Of a DNA stretch of 64,000 nt, positions 53,401 to 61,975 are shown one piece after another. Every line of letters starts with the position of its first letter. Within the stretch, counting starts at the first letter, position 1. This stretch comes from Candidatus Poribacteria bacterium (GTDB lineage: Bacteria > Poribacteria > WGA-4E > WGA-3G): NCBI GenBank assembly GCA_022821065.1, contig JAJEEK010000008.1:1-64000 (forward strand). The letters are read 5' to 3'. The translations under genes were made by a program, and so were the position numbers. Under the pieces are notes generated by a model. The model saw only the letters and a program-made list of their open reading frames with translations, was not told the DNA's origin and made no database searches.

Positions 53401-55478
53401 AAGACATTTCACCGTTAGCAGGCTTAACAGGGTTGACCCATCTTGAAATCGGTGGCAATAGGGATATATCTGATGCCTCACCTATTTCGAGACTAATAAA
53501 CTTGGAACATCTGGACTTCCACCACGATTCCATATCTGATCTACAACCGCTGGCAACGCTCATTAACTTGAAAAGCCTGAATCTTTACAACAATAGGTTG
53601 ATATCCAATTTAACACCGCTATCAGGTTTGACAAGTTTGATAGAACTTGATCTCGGGCAAAATATGGTTTCAGATGTGTCACCACTATCAAGTTTGATAG
53701 GTTTGACAAAACTTGATCTTGGCGAAAATATGATAGCAGATGTGTCACCGTTGGCATCACTTTTCAACTTGGAAAAACTAATTTTACACACAAATCTAAT
53801 TACTAACATTTCTGATTTAGCAGGATTATCTGTATTCCCTCGTCATATAAACTGGGTTAATAATCCAGGTGCCCCTATAGCGGGTCGAAAAATAGTGGGT
53901 CCTTGGCTCTGGATGCTAATCCCGGGAAAACGCCTTGACAGTAGCACAGATTTGTTGGCATCAGTGAGTAACGGCTCTGTAACAGAAGATCAGATCGCTA
54001 TGAACGGTGCGACAGAAGGGGCAGTAGTGGGAAATCATGAGTGGACATCCCACAAAATCTCTACAGAAGGCAAGAACGGGGATATTGCCAGAAACAATAT
54101 GAAGGAAATGTTACATGCTTTCGGTTTAACCGAAGAGAGTGAAACACAAGATAATGTTGTCTACGGTTCCGTACTTTTATATGCACCACGGGAACAAGAA
54201 ACAAGAATGCTTGTCGGAAGTGAAGGGCAACGCAAAGTTTGGCTAAATGGAAATCCGATCCACGAGCTTTTAGGTAAAGCTGCATGGGATTATGACAGTA
54301 GCTTTGATCAGTTTTTCTCTGTCACCCTCAAAAAAGGTGCTAATGTTCTGTTAGTAGCAGTTGATAGGGGACATTGGATCACGGGACATTTCAGTTTTGA
54401 AGAAGGTACAGAGTATAAGTTAATTCCTCCAAGTGTCGGCTTTACATTTTCCGCAACCGAAACAGACCTTCTCGCTGGTGATATGTTCACACTGAATCTC
54501 AACACCAAAAACATTACTGATTTAGCAGGATGGCAAGCGGATATTACGTTTGACCCTGATGTACTTGAAGCGACTGAAGTCAGCGAAGGCGATTTCCTGA
54601 AGACGGAAGATGGAAGTACCTTCTTCCAAGATGGCACGATTGATAATACAATAGGGAAAATCACCGATCTGTTTTCGGCGCGGATATCTGAAAGCGGTGT
54701 TAGCGGGACAGGCACACTGCTGTCGGTGACATTCAAAGCAAAAGCAGGCGGCGAAACACAAGTGACACTGGAAAATTTTGAGTTCAGCTCTATCAGTGGC
54801 GAGGTCATTCCTTCTGTTCCACCCAACATTACCATTACTGTCGGAGAATATCCTCCTTGGGATGTGAATCAAGATGGACGTGTAAGTGTTGTGGATCTGG
54901 TTCTCGTAGCAAAAGATTTCGGTTCTGACGCTCCCGCCAATTTACGGACTGACGTAAATCGGGATGGAATTATCAACATCCAAGACCTCATCCTTGTCGC
55001 ACAACATCTCGGAGAATCAACCGACGCTGCAGCACCCCCCGTTATCGCAGCGATAAACAACGGACAACTAACGCCTGCGATAATACAGACTTGGATCGCA
55101 CAAGCACGAGTTGAAGATGATGGCTCCATTGCCTTCCGACAAGGCATCGCCAACCTTGAACAGCTTCTGACACTGTTCATCCCAGAAGAAACCGCTTTAT
55201 TCCACAACTATCCGAACCCGTTCAATCCAGAGACGTGGATCCCGTACCAACTCGCTGAACCCGCAGAAGTTACCTTGACGATTCATGCTGTGAATGGGAC
55301 GCTGGTACGGACGTTGACATTAGGGTATCAACCCGCTGGCATCTACCAAACCCGCACCCGTGCAGCGTATTGGGACGGCAAAAACGATCTCGGTGAAAAA
55401 GTGGCGAGTGGCGTGTATTTCTATACGCTCACAGCAGGCGACTTTAACACTACCCGAAAAATGCTGATAAGGAAATAA
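50442..55478 (+). CDS. Giant secreted cytochrome c-LRR-cohesin-dockerin protein
   Basis: The 1678-residue protein starts at a GTG (50442) with GGAG 7 bases upstream. Domain order: signal peptide (~1-26); planctomycete-type cytochrome c with CLICH near 41-45; a long region with a second haem-type motif CIGCH near 406; two leucine-rich blocks (~566-845 and 853-1143) of 22-residue internalin-like repeats (ISPLAGLINLERLELNGNQ); a sandwich region; a cohesin (~1333-1464); a type I dockerin (~1471-1525); and a FlgD/sorting-like C-terminus (~1584-1678, ending KMLIRK). It is probably exported and surface linked. Function as a redox or binding scaffold is inference. Confidence 0.85.
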   Translation: MKIGRYLPIVILICIGFGFATADAEENLAQEAYAIFQQSCLICHGPHGSFTEQLVIQSSQALIDTGKVIPGDPDNSIFYQRLIETAVERRMPLGQPALAPAAIETIRQWIQAGAPDWNAFDRTDINFITTEEMLETIENHINALSPFDRSFARYFTSTHLYNAGESLETLNAYRRALSKLVNSLSWGREVIKPQPIDPQETIFYIDLRDYEWEIGTNRWTLIETEYPYKVEFDAPGQTHLHEKLTNLREEMSCDVPFVHVDWFLATASLPPLYHDILDLPLTDRELETRLEVNVVENIRKAPGRRVWRAGFNNSGVSNHNRVVERHLSRYGAYWKSYDFAGSVGTQNIFTHPLSFTHDGGEIIFNLPNGLQAYYLADAGGSRLDEAPINIVSNPAASDPTVRNGLSCIGCHTEGMKTFEDQVRGVVEQNANPPYDKAQALRLYVEKSEMDTLVEEDTNRYRQALEATGDVFGGIEPVQRFHEAFQAPLDASHAAASVGLEIEIFLGKIRGSASLQNLGLQVLENGTMKRDAWTSNFDAVISVLNTPDSVLPPVVERPERIPGAGVYIPDDNLRAAIEETLDKAPNAVITAEDMATLIELNAANMGISDITGLEFATHLQRLVLGFEFATNSERIELKGNQISDISPLAGLINLERLELNGNQISDISPLTGLINLERLELRQNQISDISPLAGLINLLSLNIRQNPLSDISPLASAIKLEFVEVSDTLVSDISPLAELKNLHKFSSWSSPISDISPLTHLTIIDMCGAPISDISSLAEAKNLRELYLFKCNISDVSPLTELAGLTRLDLERNNISDISPLGGLTNLKWLKLTNNPIIDFSPLAELFENTNILFDVTIPDVNLRAVIAEALKKEDADTISITLEEMATLTTLRASNRDIKDLTGIEYAINLEEMWISGNPITDLSPFARLTNFIGLHAWETSVSDLSPLAGLTKLRWLDFGRTPISDISPLASIVSLRKLTFYACNIKDISPLAGLTGLTHLEIGGNRDISDASPISRLINLEHLDFHHDSISDLQPLATLINLKSLNLYNNRLISNLTPLSGLTSLIELDLGQNMVSDVSPLSSLIGLTKLDLGENMIADVSPLASLFNLEKLILHTNLITNISDLAGLSVFPRHINWVNNPGAPIAGRKIVGPWLWMLIPGKRLDSSTDLLASVSNGSVTEDQIAMNGATEGAVVGNHEWTSHKISTEGKNGDIARNNMKEMLHAFGLTEESETQDNVVYGSVLLYAPREQETRMLVGSEGQRKVWLNGNPIHELLGKAAWDYDSSFDQFFSVTLKKGANVLLVAVDRGHWITGHFSFEEGTEYKLIPPSVGFTFSATETDLLAGDMFTLNLNTKNITDLAGWQADITFDPDVLEATEVSEGDFLKTEDGSTFFQDGTIDNTIGKITDLFSARISESGVSGTGTLLSVTFKAKAGGETQVTLENFEFSSISGEVIPSVPPNITITVGEYPPWDVNQDGRVSVVDLVLVAKDFGSDAPANLRTDVNRDGIINIQDLILVAQHLGESTDAAAPPVIAAINNGQLTPAIIQTWIAQARVEDDGSIAFRQGIANLEQLLTLFIPEETALFHNYPNPFNPETWIPYQLAEPAEVTLTIHAVNGTLVRTLTLGYQPAGIYQTRTRAAYWDGKNDLGEKVASGVYFYTLTAGDFNTTRKMLIRK

Positions 55479-55541
55479 CACGAACCAATTAGTAGCCGGC
55501 TGTCAGTTTTCAGTTAAAGAGGTGGACTGTGGCAGTAACAG

Positions 55542-55597
55542 ATACTTTCACTAAGGCACGAGTTGTTGGTCAAAACCCTTTCAAAGGAGATAGAACG
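55542..55597 (+). promoter_or_regulatory. Conserved 56-base leader of Uma2 gene, copy B
   Basis: Nearly identical to 49668-49723 and immediately before the second Uma2 gene; it includes GGAGAT. Confidence 0.6.
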
Positions 55598-56347
55598 ATG
55601 GAAAAAAGAATAGGCGCTGCCCCGACACTCGTCTATCCCGAATCAGATGGAGAACCGATGGCAGAAACGCCGAAGCACCTACAAGCCATGACAGATTGCA
55701 TGGATGTCCTCCGAGGCCATTTCCGCGGGATCCCAGATGTGTATATCGCTGGAAATATGATGATGTACTACGAGGAGGGGAATCCGCGGAAGAGCATCTC
55801 CCCGGACGTATTCGTGGTGCGCGGGGTGTCAAAAAAAGAGATCCGAACCTATAAGACGTGGGAACAACCCCCGACGCTTGATTTTGTGTTAGAAGTTGCG
55901 AGTCCGAGCACGTATACGCGAGACTTCAACGAGAAGATGGAGATTTACGCGAAGATTCTGCGGGTCAAAGCGTATTGCATCTATGACCCGTATCATGAGA
56001 TTGACCCGTATTTCGTTGGGTTTCGACTTGTCGGTGAGACGTATGAGGAGATACCGTTTGTGAACGGGCGAATCCCTCTTGAAGTGTTAGGCTTGGAGTT
56101 GGGTGAGCATGAGGGTATGCTGCGTTTATATGATCCTGTTCAGTCCGCGTGGTTATTTACGTCTCAAGAACGCGTAGGCGATGCGGAAGTCCGCGTAGCA
56201 CAAGAATCCCGTGCACGACAAGAGGCAGAATCTCATGCAGCAGCGGAATCCCGTGCACGACAAGAGGCAGAATCTCGTGCACAACACGCTGAAGCCGAAC
56301 TCGAACAACTACGCGCAGCACTTCAACGCCTACAAAGTTCCGAATAA
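55598..56347 (+). CDS. Uma2-family putative nuclease, copy B
   Basis: The 249-residue paralogue of the gene at 49724 differs mainly by a duplicated AAAESRARQEAES-type unit in the C-terminal coiled coil. Core motifs are retained (SPDVFVVRGV, LDFVLEVASPST). The ATG at 55598 follows GGAG. Together with copy A it makes ~700-bp direct repeats around the cytochrome/LRR gene, allowing duplication or loss of that gene by recombination. Confidence 0.85.
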   Translation: MEKRIGAAPTLVYPESDGEPMAETPKHLQAMTDCMDVLRGHFRGIPDVYIAGNMMMYYEEGNPRKSISPDVFVVRGVSKKEIRTYKTWEQPPTLDFVLEVASPSTYTRDFNEKMEIYAKILRVKAYCIYDPYHEIDPYFVGFRLVGETYEEIPFVNGRIPLEVLGLELGEHEGMLRLYDPVQSAWLFTSQERVGDAEVRVAQESRARQEAESHAAAESRARQEAESRAQHAEAELEQLRAALQRLQSSE

Positions 56348-56425
56348 CCAATTCCAACAGATGCACTCGCGACTATCACTAAGCGTTATTTATTTTATCA
56401 GACGAAAATTTTCCTTCTGAAAACC

Positions 56426-56481
56426 TTGACCAAAAAACTCGACTCCGATATTTTTGACTAAGGCACGAGTTTTTTGGTCAA
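56426..56481. repeat. 16-bp inverted repeat upstream of the symporter gene
   Basis: TTGACCAAAAAACTCG (56426-56441) pairs exactly with its complement at 56466-56481. The loop and right arm resemble the leaders of the Uma2 genes (ACTAAGGCACGAGTT). It ends about 30 bases before the start at 56510. Confidence 0.7.
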
Positions 56482-56509
56482 AACTACCAACTAAAACAGG
56501 AGCCAATCT

Positions 56510-58108
56510 ATGAATGAAAACGAAAACGGAAATAAACCGAAAGTGAGTCTCGGGCTGCTTTACGGAATTATCATTGCGATTGTTGCCGGTGCACTCATCG
56601 GTGGTTACGCACCAAACCTCGCAATCCACACAACAATACTCGGTGAGGTCTTCCTAAACCTCCTAAAGATGATAGTTGTACCGCTCGTTGTCCTGTCTAT
56701 GGTCGTCGGGATAACCAATTTAGGGGATATCCGCAACATCGGTTCCATCGGCGGACGAACCGTCCTGTACTACATGGCAACAACCGCCATCTCCGTTGTT
56801 ATCGGGATGATTCTCGTGAACATCATCTCGCCGGGGAAAGGATTATCGCAAGGCGAAGAGCGTCCTGATCTGAGTTATACACTCTCCGGTCCTGATATGC
56901 TTACTATTGAGTTGAGCGACGAATTTAATCGGACCTATAACAATAAATATGTCATTACGCTCACCGACCAGAATGTGAGCGGTGAAATCAAAACAATTTC
57001 TGGGACAACAGCCACGGTAGATGCCTGGCACCCGCTATCCAAAGATGCCCGTTACGTTACAACAGAGAGTGGAGAACGCTTGTTGTTCATCGACGGTCAG
57101 CTTGTAGCGATAGAACCCCGAAACACAGGCACTGGTGTTAACATCAACCTGCCCATCGCAGCAAGTGTATCCGGCAAAATGGAAAAGACGATGGGCAGTA
57201 CCATCAAAGAGGTCTTCCTCGGCAACGAAGAGACCGGTAAAGAGGGGATGATACCCTCAAACGTCTTCAAAGCGATGGTGCACACCGACATTCTGCCTTT
57301 AATCTTTTTCTCACTCCTCATCGGTGCAGCGCTGTCCATGCTCGGTGATATTGGCAAACCCGTCATCGCTGTGATTTCCGGGCTTAATGAGGCGGTGATG
57401 AAACTCGTCCACTGGATCATGTACGTCGCGCCGCTCGGTATCTTCGGCTTAATCGCAGGCAGGATCGGCGAGGCGAAAGGGTTCGCAGGCTTCTGGCCCG
57501 AACTCGTCGCCGTCGGTAAGTATAGCGCGACAGTCATGTTAGGACTCGGCGTACACGCGGTTATCGCTTTGCCGATACTCCTACTGCTCCTCGGACGCAG
57601 AAATCCGCTCAGTTACTTCAAAGGCATGGCGACGGCACTACTCAACGCCTTTTCGACAGCCAGTTCCAGTGCAACCTTGCCACTAACGATGGAAGGTGTC
57701 GAGAACCAGAACGGTGTCTCCAGTCGTACCTCCAGTTTTGTGCTTCCGTTAGGCGCGACTATTAATATGGACGGCACCGCACTCTATGAAGCAGTCGCTG
57801 TTATGTTTATCGCGCAGGTTTATGCGATTAATATGGACCCAGCACAACAAGTCGTCGTCGTACTAACCGCGACATTGGCAGCCATCGGTGCCGCAGGGAT
57901 CCCAGAAGCAGGTCTCGTCACGATGGTTATCGTACTCAGAGCCGTAGATCTTCCCGTTGAGGGTATAACGCTCATCCTCTCTATTGATTGGCTACTCGAC
58001 CGGTTCCGTACCACAGTTAACGTCTGGGGTGATAGCATCGGCGCAGGCGTGATTGAGGCGTATGAATCCAGAGACGGAGATGTGACCGAAGCACCAGCGA
58101 CCTCGTAA
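56510..58108 (+). CDS. Dicarboxylate/amino acid:cation symporter (DAACS) with insertion
   Basis: The 532-residue membrane protein is in the DAACS/GltP family. Typical segments are VPLVVLSMVVGITNLGD, the tip motif STASSSATLPLTME and GATINMDGTALYEAVA. These transporters import glutamate, aspartate or C4-dicarboxylates with sodium or protons. Family length is about 420-440; the excess is a ~100-residue extra-membrane insertion at about 118-225 in a loop between helices. AGGAGCC precedes the ATG. The next gene starts 6 bases after its stop, so the two are probably co-transcribed. Confidence 0.88.
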   Translation: MNENENGNKPKVSLGLLYGIIIAIVAGALIGGYAPNLAIHTTILGEVFLNLLKMIVVPLVVLSMVVGITNLGDIRNIGSIGGRTVLYYMATTAISVVIGMILVNIISPGKGLSQGEERPDLSYTLSGPDMLTIELSDEFNRTYNNKYVITLTDQNVSGEIKTISGTTATVDAWHPLSKDARYVTTESGERLLFIDGQLVAIEPRNTGTGVNINLPIAASVSGKMEKTMGSTIKEVFLGNEETGKEGMIPSNVFKAMVHTDILPLIFFSLLIGAALSMLGDIGKPVIAVISGLNEAVMKLVHWIMYVAPLGIFGLIAGRIGEAKGFAGFWPELVAVGKYSATVMLGLGVHAVIALPILLLLLGRRNPLSYFKGMATALLNAFSTASSSATLPLTMEGVENQNGVSSRTSSFVLPLGATINMDGTALYEAVAVMFIAQVYAINMDPAQQVVVVLTATLAAIGAAGIPEAGLVTMVIVLRAVDLPVEGITLILSIDWLLDRFRTTVNVWGDSIGAGVIEAYESRDGDVTEAPATS

Positions 58109-58114
58109 TTAGAA

Positions 58115-60388
58115 ATGCACACACAAAACGAACCGAACCCTCAAAAATCAGCCCCCAGCGGCGCAACGATCCTCGCAATCATCAGCGTGGTATTTGCTGC
58201 TGTATGGATCGCTTTCGCTTACTACAAAGGCAACACTGCTGACAGCAGTCGCGTGATGCTACTCAATCCGATCGTGCCGATCCTGTTGATTGTGCTACTC
58301 ACACGTGTTTACCGATGGATTGATATAAGGAGCATCGTCATCCTGGAAATAGTGATGATAAGCGTCTGGCTTTTTATGCGTCTGTTGGGGGTACTGATGC
58401 CCTTTATCTTAGGGTTCGGTTTCGCTTATTTTTTCAGGTTTATCTGGCACGCGCTCCCGTTCAAGAAACAGTATCAACGCGGCATTGCGACGGTCGCAAT
58501 TCTTCTCGTCTGTGGTGGCGTGCTTTTCTACACGGGCAGACAGGTCAGCAGACAAGCCCGCCAAATGGGTGTCGGATTACTGAAGTTCTACTATGAAACT
58601 TTGCTACCTTATGCCCTCGGAGAAGCCTTTACAGCCGTCACGATCAGCGTGAATCCGTCCGTTGCCGAAAATGAAGTTCCCAATCAGAACACGGAAGAAA
58701 ATCCATCTACAGAAACGTTTTATCTCGCGACAAACAACAGCGTCTATGAAATGCACCGAGATGCTGAAGGAAAACTATCCCGTCTCAGTATCACGAACGG
58801 CGCGATCTTTGGTAAACGGGTACAAGCACTTGCAGCAAATAGAAACGTTATCTACGCTGGCACGCAGAGCGGATTGTATCGTTACTATAAAGTGCCACCT
58901 GCTGGCAATGCCGAGACACTCGGACACAGCACGAGACCAACCCAGATATGGCACAAAGTGACAGAGACCCCTTTCGACACACAACGCATCCAAGCCATTA
59001 ATATCCTTCAGTGGGACGATACGCAGATTTACGTCGGAACGCAAAATGGACTCTATACGAGCAATGATGCTGGTGGAACATGGCAATCTGTTGATCCTAC
59101 CATTTATAGCGACAGATCCATCGTCGGGATCGTTTCGTTGACCGATCCCCAAGGTGCCCGAGCAATATATGTTGCCAGTACAAGACAACCTGAGACAGAG
59201 ACCGCTTTAGCACAGGGAGACCTCGCAACCACAGCAGATGAGACAGACACAGATACCGCCTCAACACAGGCGAACGTCTCGCCTGCAACGACAACTATCC
59301 ATTGGCATCTGGAAGGTGCCACTTTTGGATGGCGAGAACTCTCGTCAACAACGCAGGTGGTTTACGCGCTTACAAGTAACGATGTAGATGGTGCCTCAAA
59401 GGCTTCCAATATTGAGTTATACGCCAGTAGGTCCGATGGACTCCATGAATGGAGCCAACTTGATGGCTGGCAAAAAACGCGAGGAACACCAACGAGTGCC
59501 GGAATGCCAGCACTTTGGCTCTTAACTTCCGCGCCTTCGGGGTTATATATCGGTAATAACACAACCATCTGGCACCGCGCCACACCCAACGCCAAATGGC
59601 AACCGTTCACGACTTATAGAGTAGGTATCGGCGATGCCTACAAGGACCAACCCATCGTCCAAGAGGTGAAATCGTATCTGACTGAAAGGATACCGACGAT
59701 TGCGCAAGCTGGAGGCGAGGCTGTCAGAGAAGGACTTCAGTTCGCGAGTTCAATCGCTTTTGGATTCGGTGGTTTCATAGCCACTGTAGCCCTCGCATTA
59801 ATCGTGTTCATTTATGCAAACCAGTCATTTGACAACTATTTCAGGAGTTTTCTGACGCTTGTACCTGACATCCATCGCGACGCTGCTAAGGCTTACATGC
59901 GCGAAATTGATAATAATCTGCAGGAATTTTTAAAAGGACTCGTTACAGTCATCGCGATTGTTTCAATAATCTCCGCCATTGCATACAGTATCATAGGTGT
60001 TCCGTTCGCTTTGGTTATCGGTTTACTTGCGGGTATCTGTAATGCCATACCGACCTTCGGCCCCTTTATCGGCGGCGGTTTCGCTTATATAGCGATGCTG
60101 ATGGGACTGGCAGCTGGAGACTTTGGGATATTTGATTTTCTCATTCGATGCGCATTTGTGTTAGGCGCAATCCTCGGCATTCAGGCGATTGATAATTCGT
60201 TGATTTCTCCCCAAATTATGAGCGACGCTGTTGACGTAGACCCGCTGTTGATTATGTTTGCTGTGATGGTCGGGGCAGCCGTTCTCGGTTTCTGGGGTGT
60301 TTTACTTGCAATTCCTATCATTGTTGTGATAAAATCGGTTATTGCCGTCTCCAATAGCAACACAAAACTTGAAAAAGTCGAAAAATAA
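58115..60388 (+). CDS. AI-2E-family membrane protein with inserted propeller-like domain
   Basis: The 757-residue protein is an AI-2E/UPF0118-type exporter family member. It has N-terminal helices (about 17-150) and the characteristic C-terminal block with VPFALVIGLLAGICNAIPTF, GPFIGGGFAYIAML and VDPLLIMFAVMVGA. Between them (~195-500) is a soluble insertion with repeated YVGTQNGLYTSNDAGGTW and NVIYAGTQSGLYRYY segments, typical of BNR/sialidase or WD40-like beta-propellers. Normal family length is about 350-400. The two coding regions form one frame, so the insertion is genuine. The substrate and the propeller's ligand are unknown. Confidence 0.83.
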   Translation: MHTQNEPNPQKSAPSGATILAIISVVFAAVWIAFAYYKGNTADSSRVMLLNPIVPILLIVLLTRVYRWIDIRSIVILEIVMISVWLFMRLLGVLMPFILGFGFAYFFRFIWHALPFKKQYQRGIATVAILLVCGGVLFYTGRQVSRQARQMGVGLLKFYYETLLPYALGEAFTAVTISVNPSVAENEVPNQNTEENPSTETFYLATNNSVYEMHRDAEGKLSRLSITNGAIFGKRVQALAANRNVIYAGTQSGLYRYYKVPPAGNAETLGHSTRPTQIWHKVTETPFDTQRIQAINILQWDDTQIYVGTQNGLYTSNDAGGTWQSVDPTIYSDRSIVGIVSLTDPQGARAIYVASTRQPETETALAQGDLATTADETDTDTASTQANVSPATTTIHWHLEGATFGWRELSSTTQVVYALTSNDVDGASKASNIELYASRSDGLHEWSQLDGWQKTRGTPTSAGMPALWLLTSAPSGLYIGNNTTIWHRATPNAKWQPFTTYRVGIGDAYKDQPIVQEVKSYLTERIPTIAQAGGEAVREGLQFASSIAFGFGGFIATVALALIVFIYANQSFDNYFRSFLTLVPDIHRDAAKAYMREIDNNLQEFLKGLVTVIAIVSIISAIAYSIIGVPFALVIGLLAGICNAIPTFGPFIGGGFAYIAMLMGLAAGDFGIFDFLIRCAFVLGAILGIQAIDNSLISPQIMSDAVDVDPLLIMFAVMVGAAVLGFWGVLLAIPIIVVIKSVIAVSNSNTKLEKVEK

Positions 60389-60397
60389 AGACGCAAA

Positions 60398-60416
60398 GTC
60401 TCACCATCGGTGAGAC
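60398..60416 (+). terminator. Hairpin after the AI-2E gene
   Basis: GTCTCACC (60398-60405) pairs with GGTGAGAC (60409-60416) across 3 bases. There is no T-tract, so termination is uncertain. Confidence 0.35.
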
Positions 60417-60458
60417 TGGATTCTCATATCGGTTATTGTATACAAGCCGCACCTAATA

Positions 60459-60480
60459 GACCGCAAGGAAAATTAAAAAA
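60459..60480 (+). promoter_or_regulatory. Recurrent RBS leader (ACCGCAAGGAAAATTAAAA) before der
   Basis: It abuts the ATG at 60481; compare 2498-2519 (minus strand) and 33302-33321. Confidence 0.6.
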
Positions 60481-61884
60481 ATGGAAACCGGACACCCCAT
60501 TGTTGCAATCGTAGGCAGACCGAATGTCGGGAAATCATCGCTCTTCAATAGGATCGCCGCATCAGCACCCGCGACGCTACCTAACATAAGCGACGATACC
60601 GAAACCGAGGCGCGCAATCCTCGGCGGAAACAGCATTCTTCACGTAAACGCGCTGTCGTTCACGATACACCGGGTGTGACCCGCGATAGGAATTACGCAG
60701 ACGCGGAGTGGGCAGACCGCGCATTTACTATCGTTGATACCGGGGGTTTGGACATTGATCCCGATGATCGTCTCATTGATAACGTACAAGCACAAGTAGA
60801 TACCGCCTTGGATGAAGCGAGTCTCATCTTGTTCGTCGTCGATGCACGAACCGGTATCATGCCACACGATAGGACCGTCGCAGATAAACTCAGAGCAACG
60901 GATAAACCGATCTTCCTCGTTGTCAATAAGGTAGATACGGAGCGGTTTCGCAATGAGGCAGCGGAATTCTATGCACTCGGATTTCCAGAACCGATGTGGA
61001 CATCGTGTGTGCAAAACGACGGAATTCGGGAACTCCTTGACCAGATCGTGGATAGTTTGCCGGAAGTTGAGGAAATAGCTGACGAGACATCGGGTGCCAT
61101 AAAAATCGCAATCGTAGGCAGACCGAATGTCGGAAAATCATCGCTTATTAATAACTTATTGGGTGAAGAACGGATGATCGTCGATGACCGACCCGGCACG
61201 ACACGCGATGCCGTGAATATCCGATTGGCTTACGACAACATCCCCTTTGAAATCGTTGATACTGCCGGGATGCGACGCAAATCGGCGATCAAAGACGAAC
61301 TCGAATCCGCCACTGTGCAACTCGCTATACATAGCATCCGACAGAGCGATATCGCTGTCCTTGTGTTAGACGTAACCCAAGAGGCAGCACAACAGGATAA
61401 AATGATCGCTAATTTCATTGAGCGACAGGGAAAAGCCTCCGTTTTAGTCCTGAATAAATGGGATCTCATTGAGGATAAGGATAACACAACACATCCGGCG
61501 TTTATGGAAAAACTTGATATACAACTCCCACAACTCGACTATGTACCACGCGTTTTCACATCAGCTGCTACGGGGCAGCGCGTCACCGAAATTTTAGCAA
61601 CCGCCTTAGAAGTACACCGGGAGTATTGCACACATATTCCGACACCGGCACTCAACGAATTGCTCATCGAACTACGCAACGTACATCCGCCACCACGGGT
61701 CAAAGGCGTGCGTCCCGCGCTGAAATACATCACACAAGTCGAGACAAAACCGCCTACTTTTTTAATTTTTGGACGGAACGTAAATCGTGTTAGCCAATCG
61801 TATGAAGCGTACCTTGTCAACAATATTCGGAGCGAATTCGGATTTCACGGGACACCGATACGTATCTTTTATCGTAGATCATAA
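60481..61884 (+). CDS. der: Ribosome-assembly GTPase Der (EngA)
   Basis: The 467-residue protein has two tandem GTPase domains, each with a P-loop (GRPNVGKSS at 12-20 and again near 213), followed by DTPG/DTAG and NKVD/NKWD motifs, and a C-terminal KH-like domain. Der acts in assembly of the large ribosomal subunit. The first G domain has an unusual insertion of about 27 residues (28-55) between FNRIA and the switch region; it is Arg/Ser-rich. The reading frame is intact and all other motifs are present. Confidence 0.93.
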   Translation: METGHPIVAIVGRPNVGKSSLFNRIAASAPATLPNISDDTETEARNPRRKQHSSRKRAVVHDTPGVTRDRNYADAEWADRAFTIVDTGGLDIDPDDRLIDNVQAQVDTALDEASLILFVVDARTGIMPHDRTVADKLRATDKPIFLVVNKVDTERFRNEAAEFYALGFPEPMWTSCVQNDGIRELLDQIVDSLPEVEEIADETSGAIKIAIVGRPNVGKSSLINNLLGEERMIVDDRPGTTRDAVNIRLAYDNIPFEIVDTAGMRRKSAIKDELESATVQLAIHSIRQSDIAVLVLDVTQEAAQQDKMIANFIERQGKASVLVLNKWDLIEDKDNTTHPAFMEKLDIQLPQLDYVPRVFTSAATGQRVTEILATALEVHREYCTHIPTPALNELLIELRNVHPPPRVKGVRPALKYITQVETKPPTFLIFGRNVNRVSQSYEAYLVNNIRSEFGFHGTPIRIFYRRS

Positions 61885-61975
61885 GCCATAATTGGCTGTC
61901 GGAGGAAGGAAATGGCAGTCAGTCTTGAGCAGGCTTCAGTACCCTGCCTCTGGAGAACAACGTTTACCTCGCCTT

